Positions 1 through 5,311 of a DNA stretch of 5,434 nucleotides are shown piece by piece. Numbering within the stretch: the stretch's first letter is position 1; every line of letters begins with the position of its first letter. The translations under genes and the position numbers were made by a program. The notes under the pieces were generated by a model. That model had not been told where the DNA came from. It made no database searches and was given only the letters and a program-made list of their open reading frames with translations. Source of the stretch: Paracoccaceae bacterium (lineage in GTDB: Bacteria; Pseudomonadota; Alphaproteobacteria; Rhodobacterales; Rhodobacteraceae); contig RFZH01000162.1 in assembly GCA_009920815.1 (NCBI GenBank), forward strand, positions 1 through 5,434. Direction: 5' to 3'.

Positions 1-155
1 ATCAACCTTGAAAAGACGCGACATACAGCTATTTGGAAATTGTCACAATCATCCTGTGCAAACATCTTTATGAAGATCATATTGCTGGTCTATGATTTGC
101 TTTATGTCTCCTTTTTTTGCCAAAATGATTTGATCAAATATCATTTGAAAATACC
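1..155. other. Left-edge noncoding stretch upstream of the DUF3445 gene
   Basis: This AT-rich stretch has no supportable gene. One + strand frame is open from base 1 to about 318, but its translation is low in complexity, rich in Trp/Arg/Leu, and overlaps the well-supported DUF3445 gene in another frame. A TTGAAA (8-13) and TATTTG (30-35) pair with a 16-base spacer could be a poor sigma70-type promoter. The clearest structure is the inverted repeat at 123-146, listed separately. The stretch probably serves as promoter and leader for the gene to its right. Confidence 0.4.
123..146. promoter_or_regulatory. AT-rich dyad centred on TTTGATCAAA
   Basis: Bases 128-139 (ATTTGATCAAAT) form a perfect 12-bp palindrome. 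Outside it, AAATGAT (123-129) is matched by ATCATTT (140-146), offset by one base. The site ends about 33 bases before the preferred DUF3445 start at 180, a plausible position for an operator or activator site. It resembles but does not match an FNR/Anr box (TTGAT-N4-ATCAA), because the half-sites are spaced wrongly. No regulator can be named. Confidence 0.35.
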
Positions 156-179
156 ATGTGCGCTGCTAGTGTGGCGCAT

Positions 180-908
180 ATGGTTGAGATTTTACAAAGT
201 CAGATTCCTTATGACACGGCGCCACGCGCGTTGCCGGGTATTTCACCTTTGGCTGTGGATGATTGGCTGTGGGTGGATGATGCTTATGCGGGGCAGATGG
301 CGCATCGGCGCGCACTGATTGAACAACGCTATGATAAAGTAATTGCCTGCGACGTTTTGGCGGTACCCGCGGCAGAAGAGCTTTTGCAAATGGCCATTGA
401 ATATGCGGTGGAGCACCTAAATTTTATATCATCTGATACGGGGATTATCTGTCCTGATGGTGTAGAAATCACCGTAAATGCCGACGACCCGATGGCGACC
501 CTGGGACGTTTGTTTCAAAATGATTTTTGTATCTTGGAAAAACAGGGACATGAACATGTCTTAACAGCAGCAGTGTTGTGTTTTCCTGCATCCTGGATGT
601 TGTCTGAAAAGTTCATGCGCCCCATGGTGGGCATTCATGATACAGTTGAAGACTATGATGACAACATCGCCAAACGCGTCCAGCGATTATTTGACGGGTT
701 GCAAGTTGATCGACCCTTATGGCGGTTTAATGCCCTGCGATATGGGGATCCCGAGTTACATCAACCGCGATCTATACATGACCGACGTTCTTCTGTGGAT
801 CGTGAAAACGGCGCCTATTTCCGATCAGAGCGGCAGACACTTTTGCGATTACCGCAGACGCGGGCCGTCATATTTGGCATTCACACATTTGTGGTGAGCT
901 GGCGCTAA
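180..908 (+). CDS. DUF3445 / heme-dependent oxidative N-demethylase-like protein
   Basis: The 242-residue product matches the DUF3445 family (PF11927). The founding enzyme of that family is the alpha subunit of heme-dependent oxidative N-demethylase from Pseudomonas mendocina, which binds heme in a PAS-like fold and demethylates dimethylamine. Visible family blocks, numbered from Met at 180, are IPYD near residue 9, the LGRLFQNDFCILEK region (about 108-121), LCFPASW (133-139), RVQRLFDG (166-173), RPLWRFN (178-184) and RSERQTLLRLP (215-225), followed by an IHTFVV strand. I chose ATG 180 because family homology begins at VEILQSQIPYD. ATG 156 would add eight residues (250 aa), and neither start has a clear Shine-Dalgarno. 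The protein stops five residues after HTFV, a short tail for the family, so a small C-terminal loss is possible. No reductase or aminomethyltransferase partner gene lies nearby, so the substrate is unknown; cytoplasmic, with no signal peptide. Family assignment is confident, catalytic role is not. Confidence 0.85.
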   Translation: MVEILQSQIPYDTAPRALPGISPLAVDDWLWVDDAYAGQMAHRRALIEQRYDKVIACDVLAVPAAEELLQMAIEYAVEHLNFISSDTGIICPDGVEITVNADDPMATLGRLFQNDFCILEKQGHEHVLTAAVLCFPASWMLSEKFMRPMVGIHDTVEDYDDNIAKRVQRLFDGLQVDRPLWRFNALRYGDPELHQPRSIHDRRSSVDRENGAYFRSERQTLLRLPQTRAVIFGIHTFVVSWR

Positions 909-933
909 AATAGCGCTTGCTCGATGCTATTTT
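907..933 (+). terminator. Weak hairpin at the end of the DUF3445 gene
   Basis: AAAATAGC (907-914) and GCTATTTT (926-933) form a perfect 8-bp stem with an 11-base loop, starting inside the TAA stop codon of the DUF3445 gene. The A-tract and T-tract flanks resemble a bidirectional intrinsic terminator. However, only three stem pairs are G-C, and only four T residues are present, within the stem. It may terminate weakly, protect the mRNA end, or be chance. Confidence 0.35.
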
Positions 934-1016
934 CCAAAGTAATTGCACGCATTGTAATACCATTTCAAACGCAGATTCTATTCAAAGATGCGATGACATG
1001 GTCCTTCGTACAATTT

Positions 1017-1022
1017 GGATGG
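1017..1022 (+). promoter_or_regulatory. Shine-Dalgarno that selects the methyltransferase start
   Basis: GGATGG lies five bases before ATG 1028. It favours that start over the in-frame TTG at 917, ATG 998 and ATG 1019, none of which has a better site. The protein beginning at 1028 (MSALVRSSGD...) also starts where homology of this family is expected. Confidence 0.5.
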
Positions 1023-1027
1023 CAGGT

Positions 1028-2026
1028 ATGTCAGCACTGGTTCGGTCATCGGGCGATGTTAGTTTGGATCGTCAGTACAACTTTGTAGAGCTATTGGAGC
1101 GTGAGAACGATCAAAAAGCTGCTTTGGAACTCTTGCAAGACATATGTGACCGTGCGCCACATTGGGTCTGGGGATGGTATAAGTTGGGGCTTTTGGCCCA
1201 GACGATGGACCTAACAGATCGCGCTGTCGCCGCTTGGCAAAAGGCGGTTGCGCTGGATCCCAGCGATCAATTGGGGGCGGGGCTGCTCTTGCACCAATAT
1301 GCGTCACAACCTTTAGAGCAGATGCCTACGGCCTTTGTTGAAACGTTATTTGACCAATATGCAGATCGTTTTGATGCGTCACTGGTCGGCAAGTTGGGAT
1401 ATAGTGTGCCTGAAAATTTGGGCCTTATCGTGTCGGAATTGCATTCTGAGCGGTTTTCGACAGCACTTGATCTGGGCTGTGGGACAGGTCTGGCCGGGGC
1501 GGTGTTTCGACCTGTTGTTGATCACTTGTCTGGCGTCGATCTGTCACAATCCATGCTTGTGAAATCAAAAGCACGCAAGATTTATGACAGTCTGTCAAAA
1601 GCAGATATTCTGAACCTGCCATATTTGGACAAGCCGCAATATGATCTTATTATAGCCGCAGATGTGTTTATCTATATGGGCGCGTTGGAGCGGGTGCTAA
1701 ATTGGATTAGTTTAGCGTTGCAACCTAATGGTTTTGTTGCATTTAGTGTTGAAAGCGCTGATGACTCTGTATCTTATCAATTGGGATCCGCGCGCCGATA
1801 CCGCCATTCTAAATCTTATCTAACCCAAGTGTTAGATCGCTTTGGCTTAGCCATAATCGCCTTTAATGAGACGACGCTGAGAAAAGATCGCGGCATAGAT
1901 GTCCAAGGCTTTTTAGTTGTTGCAAAGGCACCTCTTATACAGACAGCGAGGCACCCGAATTACGTTGAAGCACATGCGGATGTATCGCTGAACTTGGAAC
2001 AAGATAACGATTATTCCCTGCAATAA
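1028..2026 (+). CDS. TPR-containing class I SAM-dependent methyltransferase
   Basis: The 332-residue cytoplasmic protein has two parts. Residues about 13-80 form two TPR-like helical pairs; the second (WVWGWYKLGLLA...AVAAWQKAVALDPSD) is a good TPR with its typical A/G/P positions. After a linker containing FVETLFDQYADRFDASL (about residues 100-120) comes a Rossmann-type methyltransferase domain. Its motif I is DLGCGTG (148-154), the acidic residue after strand 2 is Asp171 (GVDLS), the strand 4 motif is AADVFIYMG with Asp212, and LQPNGFVAFSVE follows. This matches the Methyltransf_11/12 group, and such TPR-methyltransferase fusions are common in Rhodobacteraceae. The TPRs presumably bind a protein partner or substrate, but the methyl acceptor cannot be inferred. 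The frame is open back to TTG 917, but ATG 1028 is preferred for its Shine-Dalgarno and homology. The last 20 or so residues look like an unstructured polar tail. Confidence 0.85.
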   Translation: MSALVRSSGDVSLDRQYNFVELLERENDQKAALELLQDICDRAPHWVWGWYKLGLLAQTMDLTDRAVAAWQKAVALDPSDQLGAGLLLHQYASQPLEQMPTAFVETLFDQYADRFDASLVGKLGYSVPENLGLIVSELHSERFSTALDLGCGTGLAGAVFRPVVDHLSGVDLSQSMLVKSKARKIYDSLSKADILNLPYLDKPQYDLIIAADVFIYMGALERVLNWISLALQPNGFVAFSVESADDSVSYQLGSARRYRHSKSYLTQVLDRFGLAIIAFNETTLRKDRGIDVQGFLVVAKAPLIQTARHPNYVEAHADVSLNLEQDNDYSLQ

Positions 2027-2038
2027 ATCTATGATTGA

Positions 2039-2066
2039 TTGTATTTGTTATGTGGCAAGGTATCAT
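2039..2066 (+). promoter_or_regulatory. Possible sigma70-type promoter before the capsule-like gene
   Basis: TTGTAT (2039-2044) and TATCAT (2061-2066), with a 16-base spacer, lie in the 74-base gap between the methyltransferase and the next gene. Each hexamer differs from consensus at one to two positions. It could give the downstream gene its own transcript, but the region is AT-rich and such matches arise by chance. Confidence 0.25.
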
Positions 2067-2086
2067 GACCCTATAACGATAAAAGC

Positions 2087-2093
2087 GGTGGGA
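2087..2093 (+). promoter_or_regulatory. Shine-Dalgarno supporting a GTG start
   Basis: GGTGGGA lies seven bases before GTG 2101. An in-frame stop (TAA 2080-2082) lies just upstream with no other start between, so GTG 2101 is the first possible start and is well supported. Confidence 0.6.
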
Positions 2094-2100
2094 TGCTTTA

Positions 2101-3069
2101 GTGCCAAACATTATTATCCACTTGAAAACGGCGGACATGACACGGCCGTTGCCTTTCAATCACTTGCAACTCTATGGCGTGATTAAAGACATGTCTGCCG
2201 GTAAAGGTTTTGACGTTATCATTCGCCAGCGGGATGAGGATATCAAAACGATGATGCGTCAAGTGCCGGATGATCGGTTTAATGACGGCAACTTGCATAT
2301 CATTGATGACAGATGTGTGAATATGGCGAATGTCTTAAATGCGGGTGTCGCCTGTTTTTGGCGCTTTTGGCACATAGACCCCAAAGGAACCAAAGCCTTT
2401 AGCTCGATTGGCGATTTGGTCTATCATCCGACCAATATGCCGTTCAAACGGGCAAAACCGTTTTATGATCGGATGCGGCATCGATACGTGCATGGTCGGA
2501 TGTCGCGATATGAACAGGCACGTAGCCATGAAACATTTCCCCAAGGCGCAATTGCAGTGTTTTTTCAAGGCTCGCATCCGCGGTTGGCCGGTGCAACAGA
2601 CTTTACCGATTTGGGAATGTTAGCCACGGTGATGGAGCAGGCAGGTGATCGGCCAATCATTGTAAAGCCACATCCGTTGTTAATTTCACAAAGTGATTTA
2701 ACCCTTCTAGAAGATCTAAAATCCAAAGATGAGCGATTGATTGTGACAGACGCAAATATCCATGATATTCTGGGCGCGTGTGATGTGACCGTTTCCATTA
2801 ACTCTACAGTCGCATTAGAAGGTTTTTTGCATCGAAAGCCCGCCATTTTATTTGGGAAATCAGATTTCCACCATTTTGCAAGAACGGTGACCGTTACGCT
2901 TGGTTTTTCGCAAGCACTAGATATTGAACGCAATCGCGAAGATGGATTTGCACATTACATAGCGTGGTATTTAATGAAACATTGTCTATCACAAAACCGC
3001 GCGAGCTTTGTCGATGATATTTGGAAGGTTTTTGCAAAGGCAGGATTTCCCGAAGAACGATTTTTGTAG
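2101..3069 (+). CDS. Capsule polysaccharide synthesis-like (KpsC/KpsS-type) putative glycosyltransferase
   Basis: The 322-residue protein appears to have a two-domain, GT-B-like layout: an N-terminal half (about 1-145), then a second domain starting near GAIAVFFQGSHPRL. The second half carries the signature of the Capsule_synth family (PF05159): VKPHP with His191-Pro192, then NIHDILGACDVTVSINSTVALEGF with Ser232/Ser235/Thr236 and Glu240, then the RKPAILFGKSDF strand. In KpsC and KpsS the HP and the following Glu motif belong to the CMP-Kdo donor site of beta-Kdo transferases that build the lipid linker of group 2 capsules. By analogy this may be a cytoplasmic glycosyltransferase acting on a surface polysaccharide, but donor and acceptor are inference. 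No other capsule genes are visible, and the protein is shorter than full KpsC. It has no signal peptide or membrane segment. It may be co-transcribed with the methyltransferase 74 bases upstream. It converges on glnA and ends at a shared terminator. Confidence 0.65.
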   Translation: MPNIIIHLKTADMTRPLPFNHLQLYGVIKDMSAGKGFDVIIRQRDEDIKTMMRQVPDDRFNDGNLHIIDDRCVNMANVLNAGVACFWRFWHIDPKGTKAFSSIGDLVYHPTNMPFKRAKPFYDRMRHRYVHGRMSRYEQARSHETFPQGAIAVFFQGSHPRLAGATDFTDLGMLATVMEQAGDRPIIVKPHPLLISQSDLTLLEDLKSKDERLIVTDANIHDILGACDVTVSINSTVALEGFLHRKPAILFGKSDFHHFARTVTVTLGFSQALDIERNREDGFAHYIAWYLMKHCLSQNRASFVDDIWKVFAKAGFPEERFL

Positions 3070-3084
3070 CCGACCTTTCACAAA

Positions 3085-3111
3085 AAAAGGCCCCGATAAA
3101 GGGGGCCTTTT
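3085..3111. terminator. Bidirectional rho-independent terminator between convergent genes
   Basis: AAAAGGCCCC (3085-3094) and GGGGCCTTTT (3102-3111) form a perfect 10-bp stem with a 7-base loop, six of the pairs G-C. It lies 15 bases after the stop of the capsule-like gene and 20 bases beyond the glnA stop. Read leftward for glnA, the stem is followed by a run of seven T residues (complement of 3082-3088); read rightward there are four. It should therefore stop both transcripts, more efficiently for glnA. Confidence 0.92.
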
Positions 3112-3131
3112 CAAAATCCATCGCCAATGAT

Positions 3132-4538
3132 TTAGCAGCTGTAGTACAGCGCGTATTCGATTGGGTGTGGTGTCATTTCATAGGATTGGTTTTCTTCTTC
3201 TTTCAGAGCAATGTAAGCTTCGATCTGATCTTTTGTGAAAACATCACCTGCCAACAGGTAATCATGGTCTTCGCGCAGTGCTTGCATTGCTTCACGCAAA
3301 GAACCTGCAACTGTTGGGATCTCGGCCAGCTCTTCTGCTGGAAGATCGTACAGGTTTTTATCCATTGCTTCACCTGGGTGAATTTTGTTGTTGATACCGT
3401 CTAGACCCGCCATCAACAGCGCTGCAAAGCACAGGTATGGGTTTGCTGCGGGGTCAGGAAAACGGGCTTCAACGCGTTTTGCCTTGGGGCTTTCTGTCCA
3501 TGGGATACGAACACAACCCGAACGGTTGCGTGCTGAATAGGCGCGCAGAACGGGGGCTTCGAAACCGGGAACCAAACGCTTGTAGCTGTTGGTTGATGGG
3601 TTTGTCAGCGCGTTCAATGATTTCGCGTGCTTTAGAATGCCGCCGATGAAATATAGCGCTTCCATTGACAGATCAGCGTATTGATCGCCTGCGAACAATG
3701 GCTTGCCATCTTTCCAGATCGACATGTTTACGTGCATACCAGAACCGTTGTCACCCGCCATTGGTTTTGGCATGAATGTCGCTGATTTGCCATATGCATG
3801 CGCGACGTTGTGGATCACGTATTTATACTTTTGCAGGTTGTCAGCTTGTGCGGTCAATGTGCCAAAGATCATGCCTAATTCGTGTTGAGCTGTCGCGACT
3901 TCATGGTGATGTTTGTCAACTTTGATGCCCATACGCTTCATTGTTGACAGCATTTCGCCACGAATATCTTGGCCGGCGTCGACAGGGTTCACAGGGAAAT
4001 AGCCGCCTTTGTGCGCTGCACGGTGGGCCAGGTTGCCTGTTTCAAATTCCGCGTCTGTGTTCCATGCCGCATCTTCTGCGTCGATTTGATAGGATACTTT
4101 TGACGGTGTTACAGAATAGCGTACGTCGTCGAACAAAAAGAATTCTGCTTCTGGACCGAAATAGGCCACGTCGCCAACGCCCGATGATTTCAGGTATGCT
4201 TCGGCTTTTTGTGCAGTTGAGCGTGGATCGCGTGTATATGCTTCGCCAGTGTCTGGTTCAACGACGGAACAATGAACGCAGATTGTTTTTTCTGCGTAGA
4301 ACGGATCAACGTAAGCAGACGATGTATCCAACATCAATTTCATGTCGGACGCTTCGATCGATTTCCAACCCGCGATTGAGGAACCGTCGAACATAAAGCC
4401 TTCTTCGATAAAGTCTTCGTCAACCAAATCGGCAATAACAGTTACGTGCTGCAATTTACCGCGTGGGTCAGTGAAACGAACATCGACGTATTCCGCGCCT
4501 TCGTCCGCAATCATTTTGAGCAAGTCTTGTGCGCTCAT
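3132..4538 (-). CDS. glnA: Glutamine synthetase, type I (GS-I beta)
   Basis: This cytoplasmic enzyme makes glutamine from glutamate, ammonium and ATP, and acts as a dodecamer. The 468-residue length is exactly typical. Visible features are the N-terminal beta-grasp domain (VDVRFTDPRGKLQHVTV), the MFDGSSIAGW loop with Asp51, and metal/substrate carboxylates in FGPEAEFF (Glu130, Glu132), HHEVATAQHE (Glu213, Glu220) and RVEARF (Glu357, Arg359). The ATP/glutamate signature KPMAGDNGSGMH ends with His269, and NRSGCVRIP lies at 338-346. NLYDLP carries Tyr397, the residue adenylylated by GlnE in this subtype, so cascade control is expected. The ATG at 4538 has AGAGGA (4545-4550) six bases upstream. 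It follows glnB by 41 bases on the same strand, the usual alphaproteobacterial glnBA operon. The gene is intact and shows nothing abnormal. Confidence 0.98.
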   Translation of the reverse strand: MSAQDLLKMIADEGAEYVDVRFTDPRGKLQHVTVIADLVDEDFIEEGFMFDGSSIAGWKSIEASDMKLMLDTSSAYVDPFYAEKTICVHCSVVEPDTGEAYTRDPRSTAQKAEAYLKSSGVGDVAYFGPEAEFFLFDDVRYSVTPSKVSYQIDAEDAAWNTDAEFETGNLAHRAAHKGGYFPVNPVDAGQDIRGEMLSTMKRMGIKVDKHHHEVATAQHELGMIFGTLTAQADNLQKYKYVIHNVAHAYGKSATFMPKPMAGDNGSGMHVNMSIWKDGKPLFAGDQYADLSMEALYFIGGILKHAKSLNALTNPSTNSYKRLVPGFEAPVLRAYSARNRSGCVRIPWTESPKAKRVEARFPDPAANPYLCFAALLMAGLDGINNKIHPGEAMDKNLYDLPAEELAEIPTVAGSLREAMQALREDHDYLLAGDVFTKDQIEAYIALKEEENQSYEMTPHPIEYALYYSC

Positions 4539-4579
4539 CTTATTTCCTCTCTTGTTCTGAAAAAAGGGTATTATTTCGA

Positions 4580-4918
4580 TTAAATCGCGTCTGAACCGGT
4601 TTCGCCGGTACGGATGCGGATGGCTTGTTCAACGGACGAGACAAAGATTTTGCCGTCGCCGATTTTGTCAGTTTTTGCAGCGTCTACAATAGCTTCGATC
4701 GCGGCGTCAACTTGATCATCTTCAAGAACGATTTCAATTTTCACCTTTGGTAGAAAATCAACAACATATTCTGCGCCACGATACAGCTCAGTATGTCCTT
4801 TTTGGCGACCAAAACCTTTTACTTCGATCACCGACAAACCTTGAACGCCAACATCTTGTAGCGCTTCTTTGACTTCATCTAGCTTGAATGGCTTGATGAT
4901 CGCCTCGATCTTTTTCAT
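4580..4918 (-). CDS. glnB: Nitrogen regulatory protein PII
   Basis: This trimeric signal protein binds ATP/ADP and 2-oxoglutarate and reports nitrogen status to targets such as GlnE and NtrB. The 112-residue sequence, from MKKIEAIIKPFKLDEVKEAL onward, is close to canonical GlnB. The T-loop FGRQKGHTELYRGAEY ends at Tyr51, the GlnD uridylylation site. The B-loop region is TDKIGDGKIFV (about 82-92), and RIRTGE (101-106) forms part of the C-loop. The full family length is present. The start is ATG 4918, because GAGGAG lies six bases upstream and homology begins there; a GTG at 4945 in the same frame would add nine residues and absorb that Shine-Dalgarno. The position next to glnA and the absence of amtB favour glnB over glnK. 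The promoter must lie in the AT-rich region to the right, where I find no sigma54 GG-N10-GC element. Confidence 0.97.
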   Translation of the reverse strand: MKKIEAIIKPFKLDEVKEALQDVGVQGLSVIEVKGFGRQKGHTELYRGAEYVVDFLPKVKIEIVLEDDQVDAAIEAIVDAAKTDKIGDGKIFVSSVEQAIRIRTGETGSDAI

Positions 4919-4924
4919 TTTGGT

Positions 4925-4930
4925 CTCCTC
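4925..4930 (-). promoter_or_regulatory. glnB Shine-Dalgarno
   Basis: The - strand reads GAGGAG six bases before ATG 4918. This near-perfect anti-16S match fixes the PII start at MKKIEA and rules out the upstream GTG at 4945. Confidence 0.85.
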
Positions 4931-5016
4931 AGCTGGCTGCTTCACTCAGGCTGTAAACCATGACTAGGTGTTACGCGGTAGGGATTGCTGCAGTTTTTAT
5001 CAGTTTTTCGCCTGGT

Positions 5017-5027
5017 CACCAAAGGTG
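5017..5027. promoter_or_regulatory. CACC-N3-GGTG dyad about 100 bases upstream of glnB
   Basis: CACC (5017-5020) and GGTG (5024-5027) form a perfect inverted repeat around AAA. The half-sites resemble those of enteric NtrC sites (GCACC-N5-GGTGC) and the position suits an activator or repressor of glnB. However, the spacing is two bases short and the outer G/C pair is missing, so NtrC binding is only a possibility. Confidence 0.25.
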
Positions 5028-5029
5028 TG

Positions 5030-5058
5030 GATTAAAAAATAAACGATATGATTAAAAA
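5030..5058. repeat. Direct repeat GATTAAAAA, 20-base phase
   Basis: GATTAAAAA occurs at 5030-5038 and 5050-5058, start to start exactly 20 bases, about two helical turns. Read toward glnB these are phased T-tracts (TTTTTAATC). They could be an UP-like element, a bend, or adjacent protein sites, but simple AT-richness may explain them. Confidence 0.4.
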
Positions 5059-5098
5059 TTATGCAAAAATGAATCGTGAGATTTGGTTAACCACAGCG

Positions 5099-5110
5099 CT
5101 TTGATCAAAG
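5099..5110. promoter_or_regulatory. Perfect 12-bp palindrome CTTTGATCAAAG
   Basis: The core TTTGATCAAA (5100-5109) is identical to the palindrome at 129-138 upstream of the DUF3445 gene. I saw no other copy in the window. It sits about 180 bases from the glnB start and about 200 from the divergent start at 5312. A second palindrome, TGGTTAACCA (5084-5093), is five bases away. It is a candidate binding site for a shared regulator, which cannot be named. Confidence 0.35.
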
Positions 5111-5176
5111 ACTCATGGGTTCATATGCAAAAGAACCAATAATTTTATAGTTTTTAGTTCTAGGTTTCGCATTGAT

Positions 5177-5198
5177 GGTATCAATTCGACGAGATACC
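5177..5198. promoter_or_regulatory. Inverted repeat GGTATC-N10-GATACC
   Basis: Perfect 6-bp arms at 5177-5182 and 5193-5198 surround a 10-base spacer. Arm centres are 16 bases apart, in the range used by dimeric helix-turn-helix regulators. It lies about 115 bases before the start of the divergent ORF. No T-tract follows, so an operator is more likely than a terminator. Confidence 0.35.
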
Positions 5199-5295
5199 TG
5201 ACCCCGCGTCATCAAAAATCTTTTGTTTGCCTTATTTCCGCCTCAATTGGCCCAATTCATAACAAAATTGTGAATTACCAATTAATCACGGTGTT

Positions 5296-5303
5296 AAGAA
5301 AGG
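5296..5303 (+). promoter_or_regulatory. Shine-Dalgarno of the right-edge partial gene
   Basis: AAGAAAGG ends eight bases before ATG 5312. It is the main support for a real start there, because the visible coding part is too short to judge by homology. Confidence 0.5.
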
Positions 5304-5311
5304 TAATAACA

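Larger units (their letters stand above)
4919..5311. promoter_or_regulatory. Divergent AT-rich intergenic region upstream of glnB
   Basis: This 393-base region separates leftward glnB from a rightward partial ORF and has no supportable gene, so it probably carries both promoters. It contains several perfect small dyads: CACC-AAA-GGTG (5017-5027), TGGTTAACCA (5084-5093), CTTTGATCAAAG (5099-5110), GGTATC-N10-GATACC (5177-5198), AATTGG-C-CCAATT (5245-5257) and AATTCA-N11-TGAATT (5254-5276). It also holds two copies of GATTAAAAA 20 bases apart. No -35/-10 pair on either strand is good enough to call. No RpoN-type element is visible upstream of glnB. Confidence 0.6.

Noticed and set aside
1..24. 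Possible - strand start (MSRLFKVD) running off the left edge
   Set aside because: Only eight codons are visible and no Shine-Dalgarno precedes the ATG, so a gene cannot be supported.
128..144. FNR/Anr box at TTGATCAAATATCAT
   Set aside because: The half-sites TTGAT and ATCAT are separated by five bases rather than four, and the second half is imperfect. The exact palindrome TTTGATCAAA is a different geometry.
1..318. Long open + strand frame at the left edge
   Set aside because: It overlaps the well-supported DUF3445 gene in another frame. Its product is rich in Trp, Arg, Met and Leu with no family resemblance, and its TTG start has no Shine-Dalgarno.
917..1027. N-terminal extension of the methyltransferase containing a Cys-x-x-Cys motif (NCTHCN)
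   Set aside because: It needs a TTG start with no Shine-Dalgarno, overlapping the hairpin. The domain homology and a better ribosome site begin at 1028. The segment is more likely leader sequence.
2565..2933. 122-codon - strand ORF
   Set aside because: It lies entirely antisense to the capsule-like gene, and its translation shows no domain or ribosome site. It is a shadow frame.
3941..4396. 151-codon + strand ORF
   Set aside because: It is antisense to the highly conserved core of glnA. The Arg/Leu-rich product is typical of a mirror frame.
4919..4945. GTG start giving a nine-residue extension of PII
   Set aside because: The extension would be translated from the glnB Shine-Dalgarno itself. 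PII proteins begin at MKKIEA, matching ATG 4918.
5282..5298. CtrA-like site TTAA-N8-TTAAG before the right-edge ORF
   Set aside because: The CtrA consensus needs a seven-base spacer. Here it is eight, and such AT-rich near-matches are expected by chance.
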